Shown here one piece after another: positions 6,918 to 12,913 of a DNA stretch of 14,076 nt. Each line of letters opens with the position of its first letter. Position 1 is the first letter of the stretch. Under the pieces are notes generated by a model, which had not been told where the DNA came from, did no database searches, and saw nothing but the letters and a program-made list of their open reading frames with translations. Source of the DNA: Thermoprotei archaeon (lineage in GTDB: Archaea; Thermoproteota; Thermoprotei; Thermofilales; B20-G17); contig QMSC01000020.1 in NCBI GenBank assembly GCA_003649515.1, positions 1-14,076 on the forward strand. The letters run 5' to 3'. Position numbers and translations under genes: made by a program.

Positions 6918-7679
6918 ATGAAAAGTGGGAAGGGGGATTTCCCGGCTTTAGAGATAATATACGATGAGAGAATTATCGAGGTAGCTAAGAAAATAGCTGG
7001 AGACATAGTTTTCTCGAAAAACATAGGAAAAACCATGAAGAAGTGGAGAGAACGATTTCAAATAACTCAAATGGAGCTAGCTGAAGCTATGGGCGTATCT
7101 CCCTCCGTTATAAGCGACTATGAGAGCGGTAGGAGGAAGTCGCCGGGAGCGCATATGATTAGAAAATTCGTTAAAAGCCTTATCGAAATAGATGTTCGCA
7201 GGGGCAAGCCCACCCTATCGCGTCTAATGAAAATGTTCATAGAGGCTGAAGGTTCCTATAAAGCCATAATTGACATGAGGGAGTTCAGTGAGCCTGTAAC
7301 TATTAGAAACTTCTGCCAGCACATAGACGCTGAGCTTGTAGTTGGTGAAGAGGTTAAGGATAACGTTCTGTTAGGGTATACGGTAGTAGATAGCATTAAA
7401 GTGGCAATAGATGTTCCTGCACATGCCTACATAAGGCTCTTCGGCACAACTACTCAGAGGGCTGCAATTTTTACAAACGTCCGGTATGGGAGAAGTCCTC
7501 TAGTTGCAGTAAAGGCTTTTCAAGCCGGCACAGGTTTACGACCTGCACTAGTAGTTCTTCAAGGCCCTAAGAACGTGGATCCGCTGGGGTTGATAATAGC
7601 TAAGAGGGAGAAGATTCCCCTCGCTCTGTCGAGGATCCGGGATTTAGAGGAGCTTGTGAAAAGGCTTCGGGCAATATAG
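6918..7679 (+). CDS. XRE-type HTH transcriptional regulator with C-terminal sensor-like domain
   Basis: A 253-residue archaeal DNA-binding protein. Residues about 38-92 form an XRE/Cro helix-turn-helix: FQITQMELAEAMGVSPSVIS followed by DYESGRR, the classical pattern of recognition helix and trailing Tyr-Glu-Ser-Gly-Arg. The rest (about 110-253) is an alpha/beta domain containing GTTTQRAAIFTNVRYG and AGTGLRPALVVLQGPK, which is typical of a conserved archaeal predicted regulator family (COG1709-like by memory). Ligand and target genes are unknown. The ATG at 6918 follows the radical SAM stop by 3 bases without a visible ribosome site, so translation probably depends on re-initiation. It may control the KaiC-like/radical SAM unit or respond to the product of those proteins (inference). 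The gene is convergent with hsp20, with a 6-base gap between stops. Confidence 0.88.
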   Translation: MKSGKGDFPALEIIYDERIIEVAKKIAGDIVFSKNIGKTMKKWRERFQITQMELAEAMGVSPSVISDYESGRRKSPGAHMIRKFVKSLIEIDVRRGKPTLSRLMKMFIEAEGSYKAIIDMREFSEPVTIRNFCQHIDAELVVGEEVKDNVLLGYTVVDSIKVAIDVPAHAYIRLFGTTTQRAAIFTNVRYGRSPLVAVKAFQAGTGLRPALVVLQGPKNVDPLGLIIAKREKIPLALSRIRDLEELVKRLRAI

Positions 7680-7685
7680 TTGCCA

Positions 7686-8117
7686 TTACTCAATTTCTAT
7701 TCTCAGTCCTCTCCTCCTCTTAGGAATCCTTATCTCTAATACTCCGTTTCTAAACCTCGCCCTTATACTCTCAATGTCCACGTTCTCGGGTAGGGGTATT
7801 TCCTTACGGTATTTAGACAGCGTACAGGATCTAAAGAATGGATTCTCTATATCGAAGGAGAACTTCCTCTGAATACTAGCTTCTACAATTAAAGTGTCCT
7901 CATCAACCCTTACGCTAATATCGTCTTTACTTCTCACTAAGGGAAGGTCCAACATGATGACGAGTTCAGATGGCGTTTCGTAGGCGTGTGTTAAGGGTTC
8001 GAGCATACCTTCCCTAAGCTCATAAGGTATAAGTTCTTCAAACTCCCTTTCAGCCTCCTCTATTATGCGCCGCATCTCCTCCCTAATTCTCCTATAGATC
8101 TCGAAGAATTCCTCCAT
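7686..8117 (-). CDS. hsp20: Small heat-shock protein (Hsp20/alpha-crystallin family)
   Basis: An ATP-independent holdase chaperone that keeps unfolding proteins soluble. From ATG 8117 the product has 143 residues, typical of archaeal small Hsps. A charged helical N-terminus (1-40) is followed by the alpha-crystallin domain (about 45-135), with ELVIMLDLPLV, ISVRVDEDTLIVEA and the family hallmark GVLEIRIPK (125-133). The tail ends RIEIE, which supplies the I-x-I motif (I140, I142) used for oligomer assembly. Upstream in-frame GTG codons at 8126 and 8123 exist, but GAGGTG (8129-8124) forms a ribosome site 6 bases before ATG 8117 and overlaps the stop of the PAC2 gene. This indicates translational coupling within one operon. 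Confidence 0.93.
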   Translation of the reverse strand: MEEFFEIYRRIREEMRRIIEEAEREFEELIPYELREGMLEPLTHAYETPSELVIMLDLPLVRSKDDISVRVDEDTLIVEASIQRKFSFDIENPFFRSCTLSKYRKEIPLPENVDIESIRARFRNGVLEIRIPKRRRGLRIEIE

Positions 8118-8127
8118 TATCACCACC

Positions 8128-8871
8128 TCAACGATAGAGTAGCGGAAGTGTTTGTTCGTAACCTTTTTGAGCGTGTCTAAGGGTTTCCATAGTTCTCTTC
8201 ATTAGCTCCCTTAACTTTATCTTAAGCTCTTCTGCTTGATCGAGGAGCGGTTGAGTATCGATGTCGTAACCGTATAGCTTGGAGAATGCTTCAAGTACAG
8301 CTGCTGCAGCCCCTGGATCAGGGTAATTTACGTAGCTTTCTGCTAATAAAACTACGCCTCCAACCTTCTTCTTAATGCACTCTTTGACTATTTGAGCGTA
8401 AACTCCCGCTAGGAAACCCTCGTCAAGAAGCTTAATGTCATTGCTCTTCAAGAAATCCCTGTCCTTCGCGGTTATACCTAGGCCGTATACTGTTGGTTTT
8501 TGCAAGTCTATTCTATTCGGAACTGCTATTCCTCCCAACATTATTACGCCTGAGGAGTTTCGCTCGATCAGGTAGTCTACTAGCTTCTTCGCGAAGCTCG
8601 TCATCAAGGGGACAGGTATGGCTATTTCAGAAAATATTGTTACAATATTATCCTTCGCCATAATTCTGACAGGGAAACGTGGCTCATGTTTGTGGAAGGG
8701 CAGTACCGGTGGGAAATAGGGTGAGTCTATAAAGCCTATCTCGATCATACCGGTTTTCTCGGCGAGGTATGTTGCCGCTATTGCTCCCACTAGACCCGTA
8801 TCGGGGAATCCTAAAACCATCAATGCCTCCTCAACACGTTTCGTTTCATGAATTTCAATTTTCTCCTCCAA
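8128..8871 (-). CDS. PAC2-family proteasome assembly chaperone/activator-like protein
   Basis: A PAC2 domain protein (247 residues), the archaeal relative of eukaryotic proteasome assembly chaperones and of archaeal PbaA/PbaB. The PAC2 signature GFPDTGLVG is at 21-29, followed by AATYLAEK and the central GGIAVP and GLGITAKD regions. After the domain come conserved segments VVLLAESYVNYPDPGAAAA and a helical C-terminal tail (about 212-240). The last residues are L-L-Y-R, so the protein ends in a hydrophobic-Tyr-X (HbYX) motif, which in proteasome partners docks into pockets of the 20S alpha ring. This supports a role as proteasome assembly factor or activator; it is inferred, not shown. Start is TTG 8871 with no ribosome site, and TATAAAG at 8907-8901 predicts transcription near 8878, so the message should be nearly leaderless. 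A small Hsp follows in the same operon. Confidence 0.9.
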   Translation of the reverse strand: MEEKIEIHETKRVEEALMVLGFPDTGLVGAIAATYLAEKTGMIEIGFIDSPYFPPVLPFHKHEPRFPVRIMAKDNIVTIFSEIAIPVPLMTSFAKKLVDYLIERNSSGVIMLGGIAVPNRIDLQKPTVYGLGITAKDRDFLKSNDIKLLDEGFLAGVYAQIVKECIKKKVGGVVLLAESYVNYPDPGAAAAVLEAFSKLYGYDIDTQPLLDQAEELKIKLRELMKRTMETLRHAQKGYEQTLPLLYR

Positions 8872-8900
8872 TCAAATCACCAATTAATATAATCTAAGTA

Positions 8901-8907
8901 CTTTATA
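8901..8907 (-). promoter_or_regulatory. TATA box for the PAC2-hsp20 operon
   Basis: The minus strand reads GGTATAAAGTAC, with TATAAAG at 8907-8901. Transcription about 26 bases downstream would begin near 8878, 7 bases before the TTG start at 8871. Confidence 0.55.
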
Positions 8908-9044
8908 CCTATATTTCCGAACGCTTTTAAATCTTAAGCCTAGTTAGATAAATTTCTCCCTATGAAGAGTTCCTTTCCTCTTAAGTCTCCAATAGGAGGT
9001 CGAAGGCTCCGAGAGTCCCATCTCCCCTAAGCTCCAATATTAGG

Positions 9045-9054
9045 ATATTTATAG
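9045..9054 (+). promoter_or_regulatory. TATA box for deoC
   Basis: ATATTTATAG, preceded by TTAGG, has its centre about 26 bases before 9075, which would give a leader of roughly 9 bases before ATG 9084. There is no ribosome site upstream of the ATG (GGAGG lies just inside the coding sequence), consistent with a nearly leaderless message. Confidence 0.5.
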
Positions 9055-9083
9055 CTATCTTCATTAAACTCACACGATAAGCC

Positions 9084-9794
9084 ATGGAGGAGGTATTTCT
9101 AGGAATTGAGCCTCAAGTTTTTGCCAAATACATAGACCATACCATTCTTCGGCCCGATGCTACAGTAGTCGACATCGAGAGAGCATGCAAGGAATCTGAG
9201 AAGTACGGCTTTGCAACATGTGTAGTTCCGCCCTGCTACGTTAAGTTAGCTAGCAGGCTTCTCAAAAATTCTGAGACTAAGGTATGTACGGTTATAGGTT
9301 TCCCTCTTGGCTTTGAAGAGTCAGATATAAAGCTTCATGCAGCAGAGAAGGCCATTGAAAACGGCGCTCAAGAATTAGACGTCGTAATGAATATCTCTGC
9401 GTTTAAGTCAAAGAACTATGATGCAGTGTCCCAGGAGATTTCTAGGATAGCGAGGCTTGCACACGAAAACGATGTTTTAGTAAAAGTGATAATTGAGACT
9501 GCTTTGTTGTCAGAAGAGGAGATTTGTACAGCCGCAAAACTCGTTGCAGAATCGGGAGCAGACTACGTTAAGACAAACACAGGTATTATAGGTAAAGTAA
9601 GCCCAAGGGACGTTTATCTAATAAGAAAAGCGGTAGGAAATAAGGCGAAAGTAAAAGCAGCTGGAGGAATAAGACACTTCATCGAGGCTGCAATATTGAT
9701 CTCTATGGGAGCCGATAGGATTGGAACGAGCTCCGGCGTACAAATATACAGGGAGTTTCTCCAATATCGGGTGCGTGCCGGAGGTAGCGTTTAA
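9084..9794 (+). CDS. deoC: Deoxyribose-phosphate aldolase
   Basis: A class I aldolase that reversibly splits 2-deoxyribose 5-phosphate into glyceraldehyde 3-phosphate and acetaldehyde, feeding nucleoside breakdown into central metabolism in the cytoplasm. The 236-residue TIM barrel is full length. It starts with the family motif YIDHTILRPDAT, contains CVVPPCYV and the GFPLG loop, then D99 in ELDVVMN, the Schiff-base lysine K163 in YVKTNTG and the second essential lysine K191 in KVKAAGGIR, ending with the phosphate-binding GTSSGV. All catalytic residues are present. No other nucleoside catabolic gene is adjacent, although a PfkB kinase and a HAD phosphatase lie 4-6 kb upstream. The ATG at 9084 is chosen because conserved sequence begins soon after and the TATA spacing suits it. 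Confidence 0.97.
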   Translation: MEEVFLGIEPQVFAKYIDHTILRPDATVVDIERACKESEKYGFATCVVPPCYVKLASRLLKNSETKVCTVIGFPLGFEESDIKLHAAEKAIENGAQELDVVMNISAFKSKNYDAVSQEISRIARLAHENDVLVKVIIETALLSEEEICTAAKLVAESGADYVKTNTGIIGKVSPRDVYLIRKAVGNKAKVKAAGGIRHFIEAAILISMGADRIGTSSGVQIYREFLQYRVRAGGSV

Positions 9795-9801
9795 TTGCCT
9801 A

Positions 9802-9823
9802 TTGTCGAAAGGAAGTTCGACAA
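9802..9823. repeat. Perfect inverted repeat, candidate operator of the mevalonate operon
   Basis: Two exact 8-base arms, TTGTCGAA (9802-9809) and TTCGACAA (9816-9823), flank a 6-base spacer AGGAAG. The site starts 7 bases after the deoC stop codon and ends about 10 bases before the T-rich promoter box of the HMG-CoA synthase gene. The size and symmetry suit a dimeric DNA-binding protein. As RNA it could fold into a hairpin at the end of the deoC message, but no T-run follows directly. I see no second copy in the window. Confidence 0.55.
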
Positions 9824-9831
9824 AAGAAGAA

Positions 9832-9843
9832 AAATTTTTATTT
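9832..9843 (+). promoter_or_regulatory. Promoter of the mevalonate operon
   Basis: AAATTTTTATTT lies behind an A/G-rich stretch (AAAGAAGAAA) that could serve as the BRE. Its centre predicts transcription from about 9862-9866. The GAGGT ribosome site at 9863-9867 is 7 bases before ATG 9875. The T-run may double as terminator for deoC. Confidence 0.5.
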
Positions 9844-9874
9844 CGCTATACACTGAATCTTAGAGGTTTCTCCA

Positions 9875-10924
9875 ATGAAACCGTTTAGAAGTGTCTATAT
9901 AGTGGGATACGGAGGCTACGTGCCCGTATACCGCGTAAAGAGCGAGGAGATAGCGAGGATCTGGGGCAAGGATCCTAAGTTGACTCCTATAAAGGAAAAG
10001 TCCGTGATCGCTCTTGATGAGGATGTTGTAACGATGTCCGTTGAAGCGGCTAAATACGCCTTAAGGAGAGCACAAATAGACCCTCAGAAAATAGGGGCAA
10101 TATTTACGGGGACAGAGAGCAAACCGTATGCGGTAAAGCCTACATCTACTATAGTTGCTGAGGCAATAGGAGCCACGCCCAAATTGATAGCGGTAGATAT
10201 GGAGTTCGCGTGCAGGGCGGGAACAACGGGCCTACAATGCGTAATGGGTCTCGTAGTCTCCGGAATGATCGATTACGGCATGGCGATAGGTGCCGATACT
10301 TCACAGGGAAGACCCGGGGACGAATTAGAGTACACTACTGGTTGCGGAGCGGCTGCCTTTATCTTAGGAAGGGACACCCAGAACTCCGTAGCGGAAATCG
10401 AGGCTTCTTCTTCCTTCGTTACTGATACGCCCGACTTCTGGCGAAGGGAGGGCGAGTTTTACCCACAGCATGCTCACAGATTTACGGGTAAACCTGCGTA
10501 CTTCAGACACATTGTAGAGGCATCTAAACTCTTAATGGAAGAGCTGGGCTTAAAGCCTAGTGATTATAAGTATGTGGTCTTCCACCAGCCTAACATTAAA
10601 TTCCCGCTTAGAGTTGCTAAGATGCTCGGTTTTCGCGACGAGCAGGTAAAGCCAGGGCTCCTATCTCCTATTATAGGAAATGCCTATGCTGGATCTTCAC
10701 TACTTGGTCTTGTGGCAGTTCTAGATGTGGCTGAGCCGGGCGATAGAATATTCCTAGCGTCATTCGGTAGCGGTGCTGGGTCGGATGCCTTTAGCATAAA
10801 AGTTACTGAGGGCATACGCGATAAAAGGCTCTTAGCCCCCTTGCTTAAGACCTTAATCGACTATAAAAAGTACATTGATTACGCCTTATACGTGAAGCAC
10901 AGGAAGAAGATAAGGTTAAAGTAG
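9875..10924 (+). CDS. mvaS: Hydroxymethylglutaryl-CoA synthase
   Basis: Condenses acetoacetyl-CoA with acetyl-CoA to HMG-CoA in the mevalonate route to archaeal lipid isoprenoids. The 349-residue length is that of archaeal HMGCS. The thiolase fold carries the catalytic trio: E81 in GTES, nucleophile C113 in EFACRAGTTG and H237 in FHQPN. Other family markers are GADTSQGRPGD, TGCGAAAF, TPDFWRREG, GNAYAGSS and the C-terminal FGSGAGSDAF. A GAGGT ribosome site precedes the ATG. It is the first gene of an operon with thiolase (13-base gap) and DUF35. In methanogenic archaea these three proteins form one complex that channels acetoacetyl-CoA through a shared CoA-binding site; the same order and proximity here suggest the same assembly. 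Confidence 0.97.
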   Translation: MKPFRSVYIVGYGGYVPVYRVKSEEIARIWGKDPKLTPIKEKSVIALDEDVVTMSVEAAKYALRRAQIDPQKIGAIFTGTESKPYAVKPTSTIVAEAIGATPKLIAVDMEFACRAGTTGLQCVMGLVVSGMIDYGMAIGADTSQGRPGDELEYTTGCGAAAFILGRDTQNSVAEIEASSSFVTDTPDFWRREGEFYPQHAHRFTGKPAYFRHIVEASKLLMEELGLKPSDYKYVVFHQPNIKFPLRVAKMLGFRDEQVKPGLLSPIIGNAYAGSSLLGLVAVLDVAEPGDRIFLASFGSGAGSDAFSIKVTEGIRDKRLLAPLLKTLIDYKKYIDYALYVKHRKKIRLK

Positions 10925-10937
10925 CAGGTGATGGTCT

Positions 10938-12104
10938 ATGGGGAGGGTTGTTGTTTTAGGAGTTGGATTAACTAAGGTCGGTGAGCACTGGAATAAGTCC
11001 ATTAGAGACCTATTTGTGGAAGCAGCTTTAAGAGCCGTTGAAGATGCAGGTATAGAGTTGTCTGATATCGAAGCCGTCATTGTAGGCAACATGTCCTCTG
11101 GCTACCTTCAAGGACAGGAGCACTTAGGAGCGTTGATGAGCACCTGGCTTGGGCTGAGGGGAGTTGCTACTGCAAAAGTTGAATCGGCATGTGCAAGCGG
11201 AGGTGTAGCGTTCCACCAAGCTTTTCTCGCGGTGGCCTCAGGTATATACGATTGTGTTCTTGTGGGCGGAGTGGAGAAAATGACGGATGCTGTAACAGAG
11301 GATGTTATTTCCGCATTAATAATGGCTGACGATCAGGAGTATGTGGCTAGCACGGGAATAACATTTGCTGGATTGAACGCCTTAGTTTACAGGGAGTACA
11401 TGCGAAAATACGGTGTCAAGCAAGAGGAGATCGCGTACTTTGCTGTTCACGATCACAAGTATGCGAGGGATAACCCTTACGCTCAATACCCATTTGAGGT
11501 GTCTTTAGAACAGGTTCTAGCATCTCCTCTCGTAGCTGACCCCATAAGGTTGCTCGAAAGCTCTCCTATAAGTGATGGAGCTGCTGCAGTAGTGCTGTGT
11601 AGTTTAGAGAAAGCCAAGAGCATTAAAAGTGAAGGGCTAGTTGAAGTTGTGGGAAGTGCTGTGGCAACCGACATCCTGTCGCCTCATGAACGGGAGGATC
11701 TGACGACCCTCTATGCTACACATGTAGCTGCTGAAAGGGCGTACAAAATGGCGAAAGTTGAACCTAAGGACATTAATGTGGTAGAGGTGCATGACGCTTA
11801 CACAGTCTTAGGTCCGATACACTTAGAGGACTTGGGCTTCGTGAAGAAAGGAGATGGTGCAAAATTCGTCGTTGAGGGGAATATTGAGAAGGATGGAAAG
11901 CTTCCGACTAATACCTTTGGTGGGCTCAAGGCTAGAGGCCACCCTGTAGGAGCTACAGGAATCTATCAAATCGTAGAGGTTGTGTGGCAATTAAGAGGAG
12001 AGGCTGGGAAAAACCAAGTTAGTGACGCCGAAATAGGTTTAGCGCAGAGTGTGGGTGGTGTGGGATCGAGTGTTGCTGTAAATATCTTCCGGAGGTTGAG
12101 GTAG
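10938..12104 (+). CDS. Acetyl-CoA C-acetyltransferase (acetoacetyl-CoA thiolase, SCP2-like)
   Basis: Makes acetoacetyl-CoA from two acetyl-CoA, supplying HMG-CoA synthase. The 388-residue enzyme has the nucleophile C85 in ESACASGG, H285 in EVHDAYT, characteristic of the SCP2-type thiolase group, and H335 in GHPVGATG. The last motif reads AQSVGGVGSS, so the CxG cysteine of classical bacterial thiolases is absent, as in SCP2-like and other archaeal members. AGGTGA at 10926-10931 lies 6 bases before ATG 10938; an earlier out-of-frame ATG at 10931 is not used. The stop is 1 base before the DUF35 start. The gene sits between its two known complex partners. Confidence 0.95.
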   Translation: MGRVVVLGVGLTKVGEHWNKSIRDLFVEAALRAVEDAGIELSDIEAVIVGNMSSGYLQGQEHLGALMSTWLGLRGVATAKVESACASGGVAFHQAFLAVASGIYDCVLVGGVEKMTDAVTEDVISALIMADDQEYVASTGITFAGLNALVYREYMRKYGVKQEEIAYFAVHDHKYARDNPYAQYPFEVSLEQVLASPLVADPIRLLESSPISDGAAAVVLCSLEKAKSIKSEGLVEVVGSAVATDILSPHEREDLTTLYATHVAAERAYKMAKVEPKDINVVEVHDAYTVLGPIHLEDLGFVKKGDGAKFVVEGNIEKDGKLPTNTFGGLKARGHPVGATGIYQIVEVVWQLRGEAGKNQVSDAEIGLAQSVGGVGSSVAVNIFRRLR

Positions 12105-12105
12105 G

Positions 12106-12513
12106 ATGATCCCAAGTGTACCTCGCGTTTGGAGGGAAATAAGATATAGGTATAGGCTCATAGGATGCAAGTGCACGGATTGCGGCGCAGTATACTTTCC
12201 GCCAAGACCTTTATGCATTAAATGTGGTTCGAGGAAGATGAAGGAATTGAAGCTTTCAGAGGATGGGGTATTAATTAACTACACTATAATACACTATGCT
12301 TCAAGAGAGTTTAAGTACCAAACGCCGTTCATCGTGGGCGTGGTGAAGTTAAGAGAAGGGGTCAAAGTTCTAGCCCAAATAGTCGACGTAGATCTCAGTG
12401 AGATAAAAGAGGGGATTGAAGTAGAAGCCGTATTTAGAAAGCTCAGAGAGCAGGGAGAGCAGGGAATTATAGAATATGGTCTCAAGTTCAGGCCTAAAAT
12501 TAAGCCAAAGTGA
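12106..12513 (+). CDS. DUF35 zinc-ribbon/OB-fold protein, scaffold of the thiolase-HMGCS complex
   Basis: A 135-residue DUF35 protein. The N-terminal rubredoxin-like zinc ribbon has C23-x2-C26 and C37-x2-C40 with the family sequence CGAVYFPPRPLCIKCG, and the remainder (about 50-125) is an OB fold beginning DGVLINYTIIHY. In archaea DUF35 proteins bridge acetoacetyl-CoA thiolase and HMG-CoA synthase and hold the shared CoA site; the gene order here supports that. A GGAGGTTGAGG ribosome site overlaps the end of the thiolase gene just before ATG 12106. Its stop overlaps the next start as GTGA. The C-terminus is basic (KFRPKIKPK). Confidence 0.94.
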   Translation: MIPSVPRVWREIRYRYRLIGCKCTDCGAVYFPPRPLCIKCGSRKMKELKLSEDGVLINYTIIHYASREFKYQTPFIVGVVKLREGVKVLAQIVDVDLSEIKEGIEVEAVFRKLREQGEQGIIEYGLKFRPKIKPK

Positions 12514-12845
12514 TCGCTTTGACGTACCTTCAAAACGGCATTGAGAGCACGAGGAGAGAGAAGATAATAAGGTTGCTTTTAGAATCTACGAGTCCTCTCA
12601 GCGTTAAGGACATAGCTATTTTCCTTGGAATAGACCCACGGAACTCAAAGCTCATATACGAGGACTTAATGCACATTGCAAAGAGCGTCAGAAGGCGTCA
12701 TAAAGGGAGAAATTTACTGATGCTTCCACCTATGTGCTCCAACTGTGGCTATATCTTTAAGGAAATGAAAAGGCTTAAAACGCCTTCTAGATGTCCGCGT
12801 TGTAAGAGCGAGCAAATACTTCCTCCGCGTTTCATCATAAAATAG
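12510..12845 (+). CDS. Small winged-helix plus zinc-ribbon predicted transcriptional regulator
   Basis: A 111-residue protein with an N-terminal winged-helix domain (about 13-68: TRREKIIRLLLES, PLSVKDIAIFLGI, IYEDLMHIAKSVRR) fused to a C-terminal zinc ribbon with C76-x2-C79 and C95-x2-C98. It resembles the archaeal group described as HTH domain fused to a Zn-ribbon (COG3357-like, by memory), whose role is untested as far as I know. The GTG start overlaps the DUF35 stop by 4 bases, so it is translated as the last gene of the mevalonate operon. That position and the palindrome before the operon make it a candidate autoregulator of isoprenoid synthesis; this is inference. Translation from GTG 12510 is preferred because of the overlap. 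Confidence 0.85.
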   Translation: MIALTYLQNGIESTRREKIIRLLLESTSPLSVKDIAIFLGIDPRNSKLIYEDLMHIAKSVRRRHKGRNLLMLPPMCSNCGYIFKEMKRLKTPSRCPRCKSEQILPPRFIIK

Positions 12846-12860
12846 AATTAAAAGAGTAGT

Positions 12861-12900
12861 TTATTTTGTTATACCTTTATTAACGGGAGTTTTATTTTTA
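12861..12900 (+). promoter_or_regulatory. T-rich terminator and promoter region before the THUMP gene
   Basis: The 68-base gap holds T-rich stretches (TTATTTTGTT at 12861-12870, TTTTATTTTT at 12890-12899) that could end the mevalonate transcript. CTTTATTAA (12875-12883) is TATA-like and about 26 bases before 12905, giving a short leader to ATG 12914. Confidence 0.4.
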
Positions 12901-12913
12901 GACGAGTTGTGGT

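Larger units (their letters stand above)
8872..9083. other. Divergent control region with possible small transcript
   Basis: This 212-base gap separates the PAC2 operon from deoC. Besides the two outward TATA boxes it holds a third plus-strand box, CTTTTAAAT (8924-8932), about 26 bases before 8954. A 22-codon frame starts at ATG 8962 and ends with TAA at 9028-9030; its product is basic (contains GGRRLRES) and matches no family I know. Short inverted repeats occur: GGAG/CTCC around 8996-9010 and CCTAA/TTAGG around 9025-9045. It could be a small RNA, a tiny protein or a long 5' leader for deoC. I cannot decide between these. Confidence 0.3.

Noticed and set aside
9802..9845. Inverted repeat followed by T-rich sequence as a bacterial-type intrinsic terminator
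   Set aside because: The stem is followed by AAAAGAAGAAA and not by an immediate T-run, and archaea do not depend on this type of terminator; an operator is preferred, though a deoC 3' hairpin is not excluded.
10210..10425. A 71-codon plus-strand frame inside HMG-CoA synthase
   Set aside because: It overlaps the catalytic region of mvaS in another frame, and the composition is not protein-like.
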